Assembly: GCF_029054785.1 (NCBI RefSeq)
Contig: NZ_JAIDEN010000166.1
Coordinates: 1-33,991 of the forward strand
Origin: Duncaniella sp.
Lineage (GTDB): Bacteria > Bacteroidota > Bacteroidia > Bacteroidales > Muribaculaceae
Length of the DNA: 33,991 bases
Direction of reading: 5' to 3'
The notes under the pieces are model-generated. The model saw only the letters and a program-made list of their open reading frames with translations. It searched no databases and was not told the origin of the DNA. Positions 15,501 to 23,623 of the stretch are shown in pieces. The translations under genes and the position numbers were made by a program. How positions within the stretch are numbered: the first letter of the stretch is position 1; the number at the start of each line of letters is the position of its first letter.

Positions 15501-17387
15501 TCACTCGCCGGATAAGATCTCTATTGTGATCCGTGTGAACACTGTCGGGCCGACCGAACCGCGAGTAATTTCAGCGCCGAGAATCTTGACACGGTCCTGG
15601 ATGGTGCGCAGACCGATCCCTTTGGACATGACACCCGCGTCTACCTCCGGGGGCGCAGTCCCGTCATGGTCGATCTCAAGCGCGATGAAATGCTTTTTGC
15701 ACACCAGAGTCACATCGACATGCGAAGCCCCTGAATGGCGCAATATGTTCGACAGTTCCTCCTGCATTATGCGATAGAGTTCCATTGCTTTGTCAACTCT
15801 TATGACCGAAGTGTCACCTTCGGATACAAAACCGATAGCGGGCCGGTTTCCGCCCGGAATCTCAGTATCATGGTTGAGCATAGCCACATAGCCGGCCATT
15901 GCCTCGGCAAGATCAGCATCAACCAGTTCGGGAGGCATCAGCCGGTGAGAGATCGCACGGACAGAATTGCGGATACGGTCTGCTGTCTCGGCTGTAACCT
16001 CAGCCGAAGCCGTGTCCATCTGCATCCTCATTGCCAGAAGGTCAGCGGCAATCCCGTCATGAAGCTCGCGGGCAAAATAGCGCCGTTCTTCCTCCATCCC
16101 GTCGATATAGCGGCGGGAACTTGCCAGTTCCTTCTCCTTTCGCTCCATGTCGAGCCGCTTTTTCATTTTACGGCGCTTGCTGTCAAGAAGGAGTGCGACA
16201 ATGAGCATCACAGCCACTGACAAGGCGATCCACAATATGATCCGCTGACTGCGCAGAAGTTCATTTGAAAGCTGACGGTTAGCCAGTTCCTTCTGCATCA
16301 CTCCATAGCGGACATCGAACTCGGCGAGCGACCGTGCAGCCCCGCGGGCTGCGATCGTATCACTCCAGATCCGCGCCGAGTCGAGCATCTCATAAGCCTC
16401 TGAAGTCCGTCCGAGAGCTCGCAGACAGCGGGCAAGAAGCAGATATAACTCATTGCGCGGAGGAGCCATCGGAGACTCCATCTGCGAGCGGATCAGCGGA
16501 AGGGCTTTCTTATAGTCCTCGGATGCCATCAGCCATGAAATTTTCTGAGAGACGAAGCCGGTGGCGCTCGATGAATTCGGTGGCACATCAGCCAGAAGCC
16601 TGTCACCGGTTTCAATATACGCGGCAACCGAATCCTGAACGTTCCGCAGATCATAAAGTGTGCATAAGGCCGGAATACATCTTAACTGAAGCACCGGATC
16701 TTCGCTTTCAAGAGCCAATGCCCATGCTCTTCTGATTGACTTCTCGCCCTCGTCAAGCTGTCCGAGTTTCAGGCAGGCCGAAGCGTGGAGCTGCGAGCCA
16801 AGCAATTGTGTGTAGCCGTCGTCAGCCTTGTCTGCATTTCTTACGGCATTGCAGAAATAGACGAGCGACTTTTCATATTCCTTGCGGTTGAAATAGAGCA
16901 TCCCGATATTGAGTTCTGCCGCAGCCATCCATGACGGATCGGCCGAAAGATTCGCATGTTCAAGCGCTCTGACATAGCAGCAGAGAGCCGAATCGGCGTT
17001 GTCCTCCCTGTTGTAGATGACTCCGAGATTGTTCCACAGACTCGTATAGACAATCTGGTCACCTCCGGTCCCTATATACTCCACAGCCTTAAGAGCGGCT
17101 TCTTTCGCGGCTTTGCGGTCACCCCTGCACATATAGAGAGAGGATTGCTCGACGAGCACCCGCACATACATCGTGTCATCGGCAAAATCAGGCAATGCAA
17201 AAATCGAATCGAAAATCTGCTGGGCCTCATCCAGCTTGCCTTCGCCAATAAGGTCCTCAGCCCGCTGAAACGAGCTGACGGTATTACCGTCGGCGGCAAA
17301 AAGAGGTGTGAATAATAACTGGCAGAATATTATGACAAGGATTTGAGTCAGGTTACAATCGTGTTGTTTCATGGCTATGTGCATCAT
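15501..17387 (-). CDS. membrane sensor kinase with TPR sensor domain and HisKA_3 core
   Basis: This is a 628-residue kinase of the NarX/DesK class (HisKA_3). A signal peptide or first membrane segment (about 13-31) precedes a periplasmic array of TPR-like helices at about 40-350, in which N-L-G and A-x-x-Y patterns recur. One transmembrane helix lies at 383-401, followed by a coiled-coil linker. The dimerisation segment YFARELHDGIAADL carries phospho-acceptor His443. The HATPase has its N box at 542-551 and GIGLRTIQDRV at 590-600. The usual DNGxG motif reads DHDGTA at 573-578, so the ATP-lid glycine is changed. ATGs at 17387, 17384 and 17372 are all possible; the last gives the most typical signal peptide. 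TPR sensor domains of this kind in Bacteroidetes may sense a protein partner. Confidence 0.92.
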   Translation of the reverse strand: MMHIAMKQHDCNLTQILVIIFCQLLFTPLFAADGNTVSSFQRAEDLIGEGKLDEAQQIFDSIFALPDFADDTMYVRVLVEQSSLYMCRGDRKAAKEAALKAVEYIGTGGDQIVYTSLWNNLGVIYNREDNADSALCCYVRALEHANLSADPSWMAAAELNIGMLYFNRKEYEKSLVYFCNAVRNADKADDGYTQLLGSQLHASACLKLGQLDEGEKSIRRAWALALESEDPVLQLRCIPALCTLYDLRNVQDSVAAYIETGDRLLADVPPNSSSATGFVSQKISWLMASEDYKKALPLIRSQMESPMAPPRNELYLLLARCLRALGRTSEAYEMLDSARIWSDTIAARGAARSLAEFDVRYGVMQKELANRQLSNELLRSQRIILWIALSVAVMLIVALLLDSKRRKMKKRLDMERKEKELASSRRYIDGMEEERRYFARELHDGIAADLLAMRMQMDTASAEVTAETADRIRNSVRAISHRLMPPELVDADLAEAMAGYVAMLNHDTEIPGGNRPAIGFVSEGDTSVIRVDKAMELYRIMQEELSNILRHSGASHVDVTLVCKKHFIALEIDHDGTAPPEVDAGVMSKGIGLRTIQDRVKILGAEITRGSVGPTVFTRITIEILSGE

Positions 17388-17396
17388 TTTCTACAA

Positions 17397-17436
17397 AAGT
17401 GGGGAAGGCCCACTGCAAAAGTGCGCTTTCCCACTT
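17397..17436. repeat. imperfect inverted repeat in the kinase leader
   Basis: AAGTGGG (17397-17403) and CCCACTT (17430-17436) form an outer stem. CACT and AGTG form an inner stem around GCAAA. It lies directly before the kinase start codon, in what should be its 5' leader. It could be an mRNA structure or an operator. Confidence 0.4.
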
Positions 17437-17450
17437 CATATTTTGCGGCT

Positions 17451-17476
17451 ATAAAGGTACTAAAAAATCTTTAGTA
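17451..17476 (-). promoter_or_regulatory. possible kinase promoter with overlapping palindrome
   Basis: On the minus strand TACCTTTAT (17451-17459) resembles a -7 element, with A in place of the usual G. Overlapping it upstream is a perfect palindrome, TACTAAA (17458-17464) and TTTAGTA (17470-17476). Its placement over the spacer region would suit an operator. Evidence is sequence shape only. Confidence 0.35.
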
Positions 17477-17593
17477 TTATAGATTTATAGGCTATTTATC
17501 AGACATAAATGATTAAAAATACTTTTTTTTGATGAACAGACCGATCTTCAAGGGTAATATATTTTATACAATTACGAATTCTCACACCCAAAC

Positions 17594-18910
17594 TCAAATC
17601 TGAGGAGCAAAGGTCCGGCACACTTCCGCAAACCGCGGATTGGCAACCAAAGTCTTATGCTGAATATCTGTTTTGCTCCTTTGTGGAGTATATTTAAAAT
17701 TCCTATATGCCTTTTCAAGATATATAAAAGCAGTGTCGATGTCTCCCATCATTGCATAACATGATGCAAGAAAGTCCTCATCCCAATTAGAAGGACCGGC
17801 TTCAATCATCTCCCTTATCTCTTTATGCTCTCCAAGCAGAATTTTTGCCATGCAGTAGATTCCGAAATTGACGGTCTTCTGTTCCGGGGCTGCTAATAAC
17901 CTGAGATCACCAACAAACTCCTCTGTCCGTCCTGCAAACCATGCTGCTTCTCCTCTGCGGAACAACATATATGCCTCCAGGCTTTTAAGTGAATCATAAT
18001 GAGTATAGCAAAGCGGATTGCCGACATCATCAAAAATTCTTTGGATACTGTCGATCAGAACGGTGGTCATGTCAATCACTTTTTCATACTCCCCGTTAAG
18101 CAGATGGGACGTCATCAGAAAGTCTTGCGTATTACTGTCATAATAATCATAAATCCATGTCTCCATCATATAATCGACGGCAGCCTGAGGCCCATGAAGA
18201 CGTCGTAAGATAATACTCCGGCTCAGAATATAGCCATAACTGTCAGTTATATCTTCGTCATCATCAAATACATGAAGCGCATCGAAAGCCTTTTCATCTT
18301 GGTCTGAACTCAGATAAGAGTTGACAACTTTCCATTTAAGATCTTCGAGATTCGGATAGCGCTCCTGAAGGCTCCTGAGCAGTTCGAGACTATCGCGAAA
18401 ACGCCCGTTGACTCTCAGCAGTTCTGCAACTATAAAAAGAGCCCGTGATTTTCGCTCTTCTTCACAAGGAGCGATTTCATCGACATTTCTACTGACTGCA
18501 TCAAGAAGCTGCTGCGGATATCGGGCGGAAAAATGTTGGACATATCCATTTATGTCCTCGTCATCCGGATAGGTTACGGCAAGCTGTGCAAGAAGATTGA
18601 TGAAGAGATCTGTCTCACCTTGTTCAAAATATGTCCGCATCAGATAGAAATCGGCAGCATCATCACCGGGAAAAAGTTTTTTCGTAGCCTCTATGTCCTT
18701 GAATATTTTATCCCAGTTCTTATTTTCTATATCATCCTCAAAATCAACAAGCGGATGGATGATGCCAAGACTGTCGGCTTTAATAAAACCGCTTTCCTGG
18801 TCTGCGACATAAAGTGGCCTTAGTTCAGTGTCAAGACACCGGGCCGCGCAGCTCTGTCTCAGGAAAGCGGTCGCTACGATCAAAACAACGTATAAAAATG
18901 TATAATGCAT
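17594..18910 (-). CDS. exported helical-repeat (TPR-like) protein of unknown function
   Basis: The 438-residue product starts with a hydrophobic export signal (about 2-17) followed by a short Cys-containing segment (SCAARC) that is not a clear lipobox. The rest is helical, with TPR-like spacing (for example DDAADFYLMRTYFEQGETDLFINLLAQLAVTYP and YAMMGDIDTAFIYLEKAYRNF). I do not recognise a specific family or catalytic motif. Helical repeats of this kind usually bind proteins. The start is ATG 18910; the frame also opens with TTG at 18913. It begins 11 bp after the stop of the repeat protein and is the last gene of a three-gene operon. Its DNA is visibly richer in A+T than that of the neighbouring kinase. 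Confidence 0.8.
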   Translation of the reverse strand: MHYTFLYVVLIVATAFLRQSCAARCLDTELRPLYVADQESGFIKADSLGIIHPLVDFEDDIENKNWDKIFKDIEATKKLFPGDDAADFYLMRTYFEQGETDLFINLLAQLAVTYPDDEDINGYVQHFSARYPQQLLDAVSRNVDEIAPCEEERKSRALFIVAELLRVNGRFRDSLELLRSLQERYPNLEDLKWKVVNSYLSSDQDEKAFDALHVFDDDEDITDSYGYILSRSIILRRLHGPQAAVDYMMETWIYDYYDSNTQDFLMTSHLLNGEYEKVIDMTTVLIDSIQRIFDDVGNPLCYTHYDSLKSLEAYMLFRRGEAAWFAGRTEEFVGDLRLLAAPEQKTVNFGIYCMAKILLGEHKEIREMIEAGPSNWDEDFLASCYAMMGDIDTAFIYLEKAYRNFKYTPQRSKTDIQHKTLVANPRFAEVCRTFAPQI

Positions 18911-18921
18911 CAACTAATATT

Positions 18922-20100
18922 CTAATTTACAAGCTTGGCCGAACGAGAGCCGCCATGAGAACTCACGGCTACGATTACAGTTGTCGCAGGGAGGTCGGCA
19001 AAACGCACCACCTCATCCGCGCCAAATCCTCCGGGCAGACTGTGCACAGCCAATCGCACACCCGCCAGAGTATAGACGGACACCTCGACGGAGTCTGCAA
19101 TATCCAGACCGGACACGCACAAGTCGCGCCCCTCACGCCAAGCCCTGAACTGCATCTGCCACTCAACTGTCTCGATTCCGCTTCTTGATGTGATCTCGAA
19201 AGGAGCCGAAAAAACCGTAAGCCACTGTCCGCCGTCAGTCAGTCCGCGCAAATTCATCTGATGCGTACCCTCCGATAGATTGTCAGTGGGCACTGTGAAA
19301 GAGTAGTCCGTACCGTTGCCTGAAACCTCAATCGCATTACCTTCACCGGGATCATCGTCCACATAATATTCCATTTCAGTCAGGTTATAGCTGTCAAGCA
19401 CATAGAGCGGAAGAGTGCGGGTGGAGGTCCAGGTCATACGGCTGTCACGAGCACGCATTGAAATGATATGTGCTCCGGGGCTGAGATCAGCCGTTGGCAC
19501 CATAAATATATTGTCACCATCGTCAGATGCCTCCAGAATGTTGGCGTTACCGACTCCCGGATCGTTGTCAATGAACCATTCGAGCGCCATGCCGTTGGAA
19601 GTCACAAGAAAAGTCTTCGAAATAAGCCCTGTCCAGGTTCCGTCACTGTTCTTCGAACGGAGATTCAGAGTGTGTACGCCTGACGAAAGCGATTGGGTCG
19701 GGACGCTGAACATCATGCCGTCAAAACCGGCGGAAACACTCACTCCGTTACCTTCGCCCGGATCGGCATCGATGAAATACTCTGCCTCACATGGGGTCGC
19801 ACCTTCACAGATATAAAGCGTACGGGTTATGGTCGGAGTCCACCGGCCACTGTCATCACATGCCCGGAACGATATAATATGAACACCCGGTGTCAGGTCT
19901 GACAGAGAGACAGAAAAATCATTGTCTCCTTCCTCAGCGGCAAATGCCAGACCGTTGCCAATGCCCTTGTCTCCGTTGACAGACACTTCGATCCGCAAGC
20001 CACTTTGAGCCGAAGCAACAAAGCCTGATAAAGCCACGGTCATGACTGCCGGCAGGAGCATCCGCAAATACGGACGGAAGAGATAGGATGCCGGTTTCAT
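18922..20100 (-). CDS. exported protein with four DPGxGN repeats and a T9SS-like C-terminal tail
   Basis: After a signal peptide (about 1-31, ending VASAQ) the 392-residue protein carries four tandem repeats of about 60-70 residues, at roughly 36-96, 105-165, 172-233 and 242-303. Repeats 2-4 open with an acidic motif such as FIDADPGEGN, FIDNDPGVGN or YVDDDPGEGN; in the first it is degenerate (VNGDKGIGN). All continue to a strand pattern like VPTADLSPGAHIISMRARD followed by W-T. The last 60 residues (SVEVSVYTLAGVRL to AKLVN) resemble a type A sorting domain of the type IX secretion system, though weakly. Similar acidic repeats are common in secreted Bacteroidetes proteins; calcium binding is plausible but unproven. 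Its start codon overlaps the stop of the beta-helix gene (ATGA), so the two are translationally coupled. Confidence 0.85.
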   Translation of the reverse strand: MKPASYLFRPYLRMLLPAVMTVALSGFVASAQSGLRIEVSVNGDKGIGNGLAFAAEEGDNDFSVSLSDLTPGVHIISFRACDDSGRWTPTITRTLYICEGATPCEAEYFIDADPGEGNGVSVSAGFDGMMFSVPTQSLSSGVHTLNLRSKNSDGTWTGLISKTFLVTSNGMALEWFIDNDPGVGNANILEASDDGDNIFMVPTADLSPGAHIISMRARDSRMTWTSTRTLPLYVLDSYNLTEMEYYVDDDPGEGNAIEVSGNGTDYSFTVPTDNLSEGTHQMNLRGLTDGGQWLTVFSAPFEITSRSGIETVEWQMQFRAWREGRDLCVSGLDIADSVEVSVYTLAGVRLAVHSLPGGFGADEVVRFADLPATTVIVAVSSHGGSRSAKLVN

Positions 20101-21023
20101 TCTGAAATTCCCAATCTGACTGTAACCTTCAATTCCTCACCCTTTACAACCGACTGGGGCATCTCTATATCCTTGATCACAGGTCCTGCGACGAGACCGG
20201 AGAGCACATAAGGATCCTTACCTGCAAACGCACCGGCGGTGACAGTTAGTCCTGCTTCAATCGCCTTTATCTCTTTGTCGGAGGAACTGTTGCCATAGAT
20301 TTTGGTAGCGGACCCACTTAACAGATAGTTGCCGGTATAGGTATTTGAAACGCCGGCGCTTGTCAGTGATGTTCCGATGTTATGTTCGATCGTCGATCCG
20401 GTCACATAAACCAACGAACATTCGTTTGTCACAAATGTGTTGTATGCGATAACCGACTGATCGATATTTCTGATATGCACATTGTTCGATCGTGCGAAAA
20501 TGTTATTTGTAATCTGAATGAACGTACAGGATGAGCTGTAACTGTCACGCATAATATTGCCAAGTATGAAATTCTGATGAAAGACAACATTACTTATGGC
20601 ATTTTCCGTATATGAGAAATCATTACCCAAGAGTATGTTCCTGATATTGTTACGGGTGACAACCACATTGTTTGCATACACTGTAAGTGTGCCGCTGACG
20701 GTGACGCCGGTGATCTTCACATCCTCGTGATATACTTTTATTGTGTTGAATTTTGCAGGCTGGACATTTTCCGTGGTGACTTCATTCTCTTTCAGATAAT
20801 ATCCGGGGCCTTGGAGAGTGATCCGTTTCGAGATCTCAATGTCTCCATAAGAATCATTGGAGCCGTCTACTATAATGACATCTCCGTCCTTGGCATCGAC
20901 AAGTGCATCAGCAACCGAGGTATAGATAGCGCCTGAACCGGATGTGTTGTTTACGCGGAGTGTAGCCGAGAATGCAGGAGCGGCGATAATCGCCGCAAGC
21001 ACTGAAAACAGTATTTTTTTCAT
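20097..21023 (-). CDS. exported right-handed beta-helix protein
   Basis: The 308-residue product has a clear signal peptide (MKKILFSVLAAIIAAPAFSA). It then shows repeated short strands separated by Asn-rich turns (VVVTRNNIRNILLGN, ISNVVFHQNFILGN, FIQITNNIFARSNN, SVIAYNTFVTN), typical of a parallel beta-helix of the pectate-lyase/NosD kind. The opening GSGAIYTSVADALVDAKDGDVIIVDG and ITLQGPGYYL are standard entry motifs of such proteins. No lyase catalytic residues can be singled out, and the C-terminus (VKGEELKVTVRLGISE) has no sorting tail. It is the first gene of the operon with the DPGxGN-repeat protein and the helical-repeat protein. A structural or binding role at the cell surface is more likely than catalysis, but that is inference. 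Confidence 0.85.
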   Translation of the reverse strand: MKKILFSVLAAIIAAPAFSATLRVNNTSGSGAIYTSVADALVDAKDGDVIIVDGSNDSYGDIEISKRITLQGPGYYLKENEVTTENVQPAKFNTIKVYHEDVKITGVTVSGTLTVYANNVVVTRNNIRNILLGNDFSYTENAISNVVFHQNFILGNIMRDSYSSSCTFIQITNNIFARSNNVHIRNIDQSVIAYNTFVTNECSLVYVTGSTIEHNIGTSLTSAGVSNTYTGNYLLSGSATKIYGNSSSDKEIKAIEAGLTVTAGAFAGKDPYVLSGLVAGPVIKDIEMPQSVVKGEELKVTVRLGISE

Positions 21024-21110
21024 TTAGTCACTTATTTACGTATATTCGAGGTTTTCAAAGGCGGAATCATATATCCCGTATCTCCCATGACGGAGCTTAG
21101 GATCCGGTCA

Positions 21111-21118
21111 CAAAATTA
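21111..21118 (-). promoter_or_regulatory. -7 element of the exported-protein operon
   Basis: On the minus strand TAATTTTG matches TAnnTTTG, 88 bp before the beta-helix ATG. No convincing -33 box is present. Confidence 0.4.
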
Positions 21119-21187
21119 GAGATTTTAGCATAATCAGATTTTCACACGTTCTTGTGAGAAATGCCCAACGTCCTGTTAATATTCGTT

Positions 21188-21217
21188 AAAAGCCCGGTAA
21201 CTGAAGTGTTGCCGGGC
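21188..21217 (-). terminator. second tandem terminator after the PiT transporter
   Basis: On the minus strand GCCCGG and CCGGGC (complements of 21212-21217 and 21192-21197) form a stem extended by AAC/GTT after a mismatch, followed by TTTT (21188-21191). It would back up the first terminator and insulate the exported-protein operon downstream. Confidence 0.65.
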
Positions 21218-21219
21218 GC

Positions 21220-21255
21220 AAAAAGGGTGTCAGAAACAGCCGTCAGGCTGACACC
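21220..21255 (-). terminator. first terminator of the PiT transporter, overlapping its stop codon
   Basis: On the minus strand GGTGTCAG (21248-21255) pairs with CTGACACC (21226-21233), followed by CTTTTT. The upstream arm lies within the last codons of the transporter gene and the stop codon lies in the loop side. Confidence 0.75.
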
Positions 21256-23531
21256 AATGGAGTCCGGCTTCCTGCCGGACGGCTTCTGAACTGGCTGTCG
21301 CGGAGTTTGGCATAGGCCCTGAGATATTTGCGGAGGCCCGACACCATCTCCTGGGTTTCCTGCAACATATTCATATAGACGTAGAGCACTGTCATCGAAG
21401 CCGCATCACCTTCGCGCAGCTGGTCATGAAGACGGTGGGAGGTATCCGAGATGGAGTCCTTAATCTCATCGCAATGGCGGCGCAGCACGGGGATCGGATC
21501 CGTCACTCCGGTGCCCATCATGGCCAGAGTGTCGTTGAAAAGCACCGCTACACTGCCACATATCTTTTCAAATTCTGCTATATATGCCGACGGGAGGGGT
21601 AAAAAATTGTTTTCAACATGTTCTTTGCAGATCTCGTTGATACGACGCAGGTTATAGAGTATGCCCATGCAGCAGTTGTTGCTCAGATAAAACCACGTGC
21701 TTTTCTCGATGGCAGTCTCATGCGTCACCTGACGCAGACAGAGAGTCTCCTTGCGGCGGTCGTTTTTCAAGACGCTTTTTTCGCGCTCCAGAGCGGATTC
21801 GGCTTTTTCGAGCACTCTGACATTTTCTCCGATGAAAGCCTTCGTAATCCCGGCGTATGATTCCCCGGCATAAGCCAGGAATTTTTCCTGACGCTGCGTG
21901 ATGTAGAGAAGCAGCAGATTCCATGTCTCGCTTTTGTCAACGGAGGATATGATGGTCTGAAAGAGCACATCGCCGTTCTCCTCCTGCTTGCGGGCCTTGA
22001 AACGGCGGTTGCTGCGGATGATCAGGAAGATGGTCAGGATGCCGAGGGAGATCATCACCCAATGGCCTCCGAGGTGCATGAGCAGAACGATCATACCTGC
22101 GCCGATAAAGGCCGCCCCGGCTGTGATGAACCAGCCGCCGATGACAGAAATGACACCTGTGATGCGGAACACGGCACTCTCACGCCCCCAGGCCCGGTCG
22201 GCAAGCGAGGTTCCCATAGCCACCATAAAGGTCACGAATGTGGTTGAGAGCGGCAGTTTCAGCGAAGTGCCAAGTGCGATGAGCGCCCCTGCCAACACCA
22301 GATTGACCGATCCGCGGATCAGGTCGAAGGAGGCACCTTGCTCCATGATTGTATCGTCGGCATTGAAACGCCTGTTGAACCAGCGGCGGACATGGGGAGG
22401 GGTCACACCGCGCACCCATGCGATGAATCTCAGCGCCCAGCGGACAAGCCTGCGGGCGATGCGCGACGAGCCGAACATCTCCTCGCCCCCCTGCTGCGAC
22501 CCAAGTCCGATTTCGGTCTTGGCCACGTTGCGGGTCTTTTTCGAGGTGGCAAGCGAGACAACCATTATCACTCCCGCACCGATGAGAAAGTAGACCGGCG
22601 TCCCGGCAGGTCCGTTCAGCGAATCCATCATGAAACCTGTGGCATCGCCGCCTCCATTGGCCATATAATCCTGATAGGAAGCCAGACCGCTCAGAGGCAC
22701 TCCGATGAAGTTGACAAGGTCATTGCCGGCAAAGGCCATCGCAAGCGCGAATGTCCCCATCATGACAACTACTTTCAGCACATTGACATTCAGCCAGTGC
22801 AGGATCTGCATGAACACAGTGAAGAAAACCAGACTGCCGCCAAGCACAAGCATCGTGTTGCTGTTGATCCATGCCTTTATCTCCGGAGTCATGAAAGACA
22901 TGTCCTTGACACCTTTCAGCAGAAGGAAATAGATGATTGCCGTGGCGCAGATTCCACCGAAAATGCCGATTTTCCATTTCATCCGGCTACGGTAGTCAAA
23001 CGAGAATATCATTCGGGAAATGAACTGCACGACCGTGCCGAATACAAAAGCTATCGCCACGGAGAGGAATATTCCGAGTATCACCGACAGCGCTTTTTCA
23101 GTGTTGAGCAGGTCATTGAATCCGAGATCTGTCCCTCCGGCCATTTTGATCAGCGCTACCACGAAAGTTGCACCCAAAAGTTCGAACACCATCGAGACAG
23201 TGGTCGAAGTGGGCATTCCGAGCGTGTTGAACACGTCAAGCAGGATAATGTCTGTGACCATCACTGCCATGAAAATGCAGATCAGGTCATAAAATGAAAA
23301 ATGTTCCGGCCGGAAAATGCCGTGACGGGCAATATCCATCATTCCGTTGCTCATGGCCGCCCCGATAAACACACCGACCGAGGCCACAATGAGTATCCGT
23401 TTAAATGATGCAGCCTTGGATCCGATGGCTGAATTCAAGAAATTTACCGCATCGTTGCTCACTCCCACCGACAGGTCGAATACGGCCAGAAGAAACAGGA
23501 AGATCACAACGCAGAGAAACAAGATGTCCAT
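21243..23531 (-). CDS. PiT-family inorganic phosphate transporter with long cytoplasmic C-terminal domain
   Basis: This inner-membrane transporter of 762 residues probably takes up phosphate with a cation. The two inverted PiT repeats are marked by GVSNDAVNFLNSAIGS at 23-38 with NTLGMPTSTTVSMV at 102-115, and by LKLPLSTTFVTFMVAMGTS near residue 430. About ten to twelve hydrophobic segments are seen up to about residue 510. The remaining 250 residues are hydrophilic and helical and look like a fused PhoU/DUF47-type regulatory domain, which makes the protein much longer than classic PitA (about 500). It lies 92 bp downstream of a sensor-kinase gene on the same strand, so a link to that two-component system is possible. 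Fused PiT proteins of this length are common in Bacteroidetes. Confidence 0.9.
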   Translation of the reverse strand: MDILFLCVVIFLFLLAVFDLSVGVSNDAVNFLNSAIGSKAASFKRILIVASVGVFIGAAMSNGMMDIARHGIFRPEHFSFYDLICIFMAVMVTDIILLDVFNTLGMPTSTTVSMVFELLGATFVVALIKMAGGTDLGFNDLLNTEKALSVILGIFLSVAIAFVFGTVVQFISRMIFSFDYRSRMKWKIGIFGGICATAIIYFLLLKGVKDMSFMTPEIKAWINSNTMLVLGGSLVFFTVFMQILHWLNVNVLKVVVMMGTFALAMAFAGNDLVNFIGVPLSGLASYQDYMANGGGDATGFMMDSLNGPAGTPVYFLIGAGVIMVVSLATSKKTRNVAKTEIGLGSQQGGEEMFGSSRIARRLVRWALRFIAWVRGVTPPHVRRWFNRRFNADDTIMEQGASFDLIRGSVNLVLAGALIALGTSLKLPLSTTFVTFMVAMGTSLADRAWGRESAVFRITGVISVIGGWFITAGAAFIGAGMIVLLMHLGGHWVMISLGILTIFLIIRSNRRFKARKQEENGDVLFQTIISSVDKSETWNLLLLYITQRQEKFLAYAGESYAGITKAFIGENVRVLEKAESALEREKSVLKNDRRKETLCLRQVTHETAIEKSTWFYLSNNCCMGILYNLRRINEICKEHVENNFLPLPSAYIAEFEKICGSVAVLFNDTLAMMGTGVTDPIPVLRRHCDEIKDSISDTSHRLHDQLREGDAASMTVLYVYMNMLQETQEMVSGLRKYLRAYAKLRDSQFRSRPAGSRTPLVSA

Positions 23532-23623
23532 AATTCAGGAGTTCGTTTATATTCGCATTAGAAGGATCAGAAAATCCGTGTACAAAATAAACACCTGAAT
23601 ATTTCAAAAATGTTTCAAAAACT

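Noticed and set aside
22338..23297. 319-codon plus-strand reading frame inside the PiT gene
   Set aside because: It is antisense to a clearly coding transporter gene and has the His/Asp/Glu-rich composition of a shadow frame.
23532..23623. promoter for the PiT gene
   Set aside because: The best candidate on the minus strand, TTATTTTG, misses the essential A of TAnnTTTG; co-transcription with the kinase is as likely.
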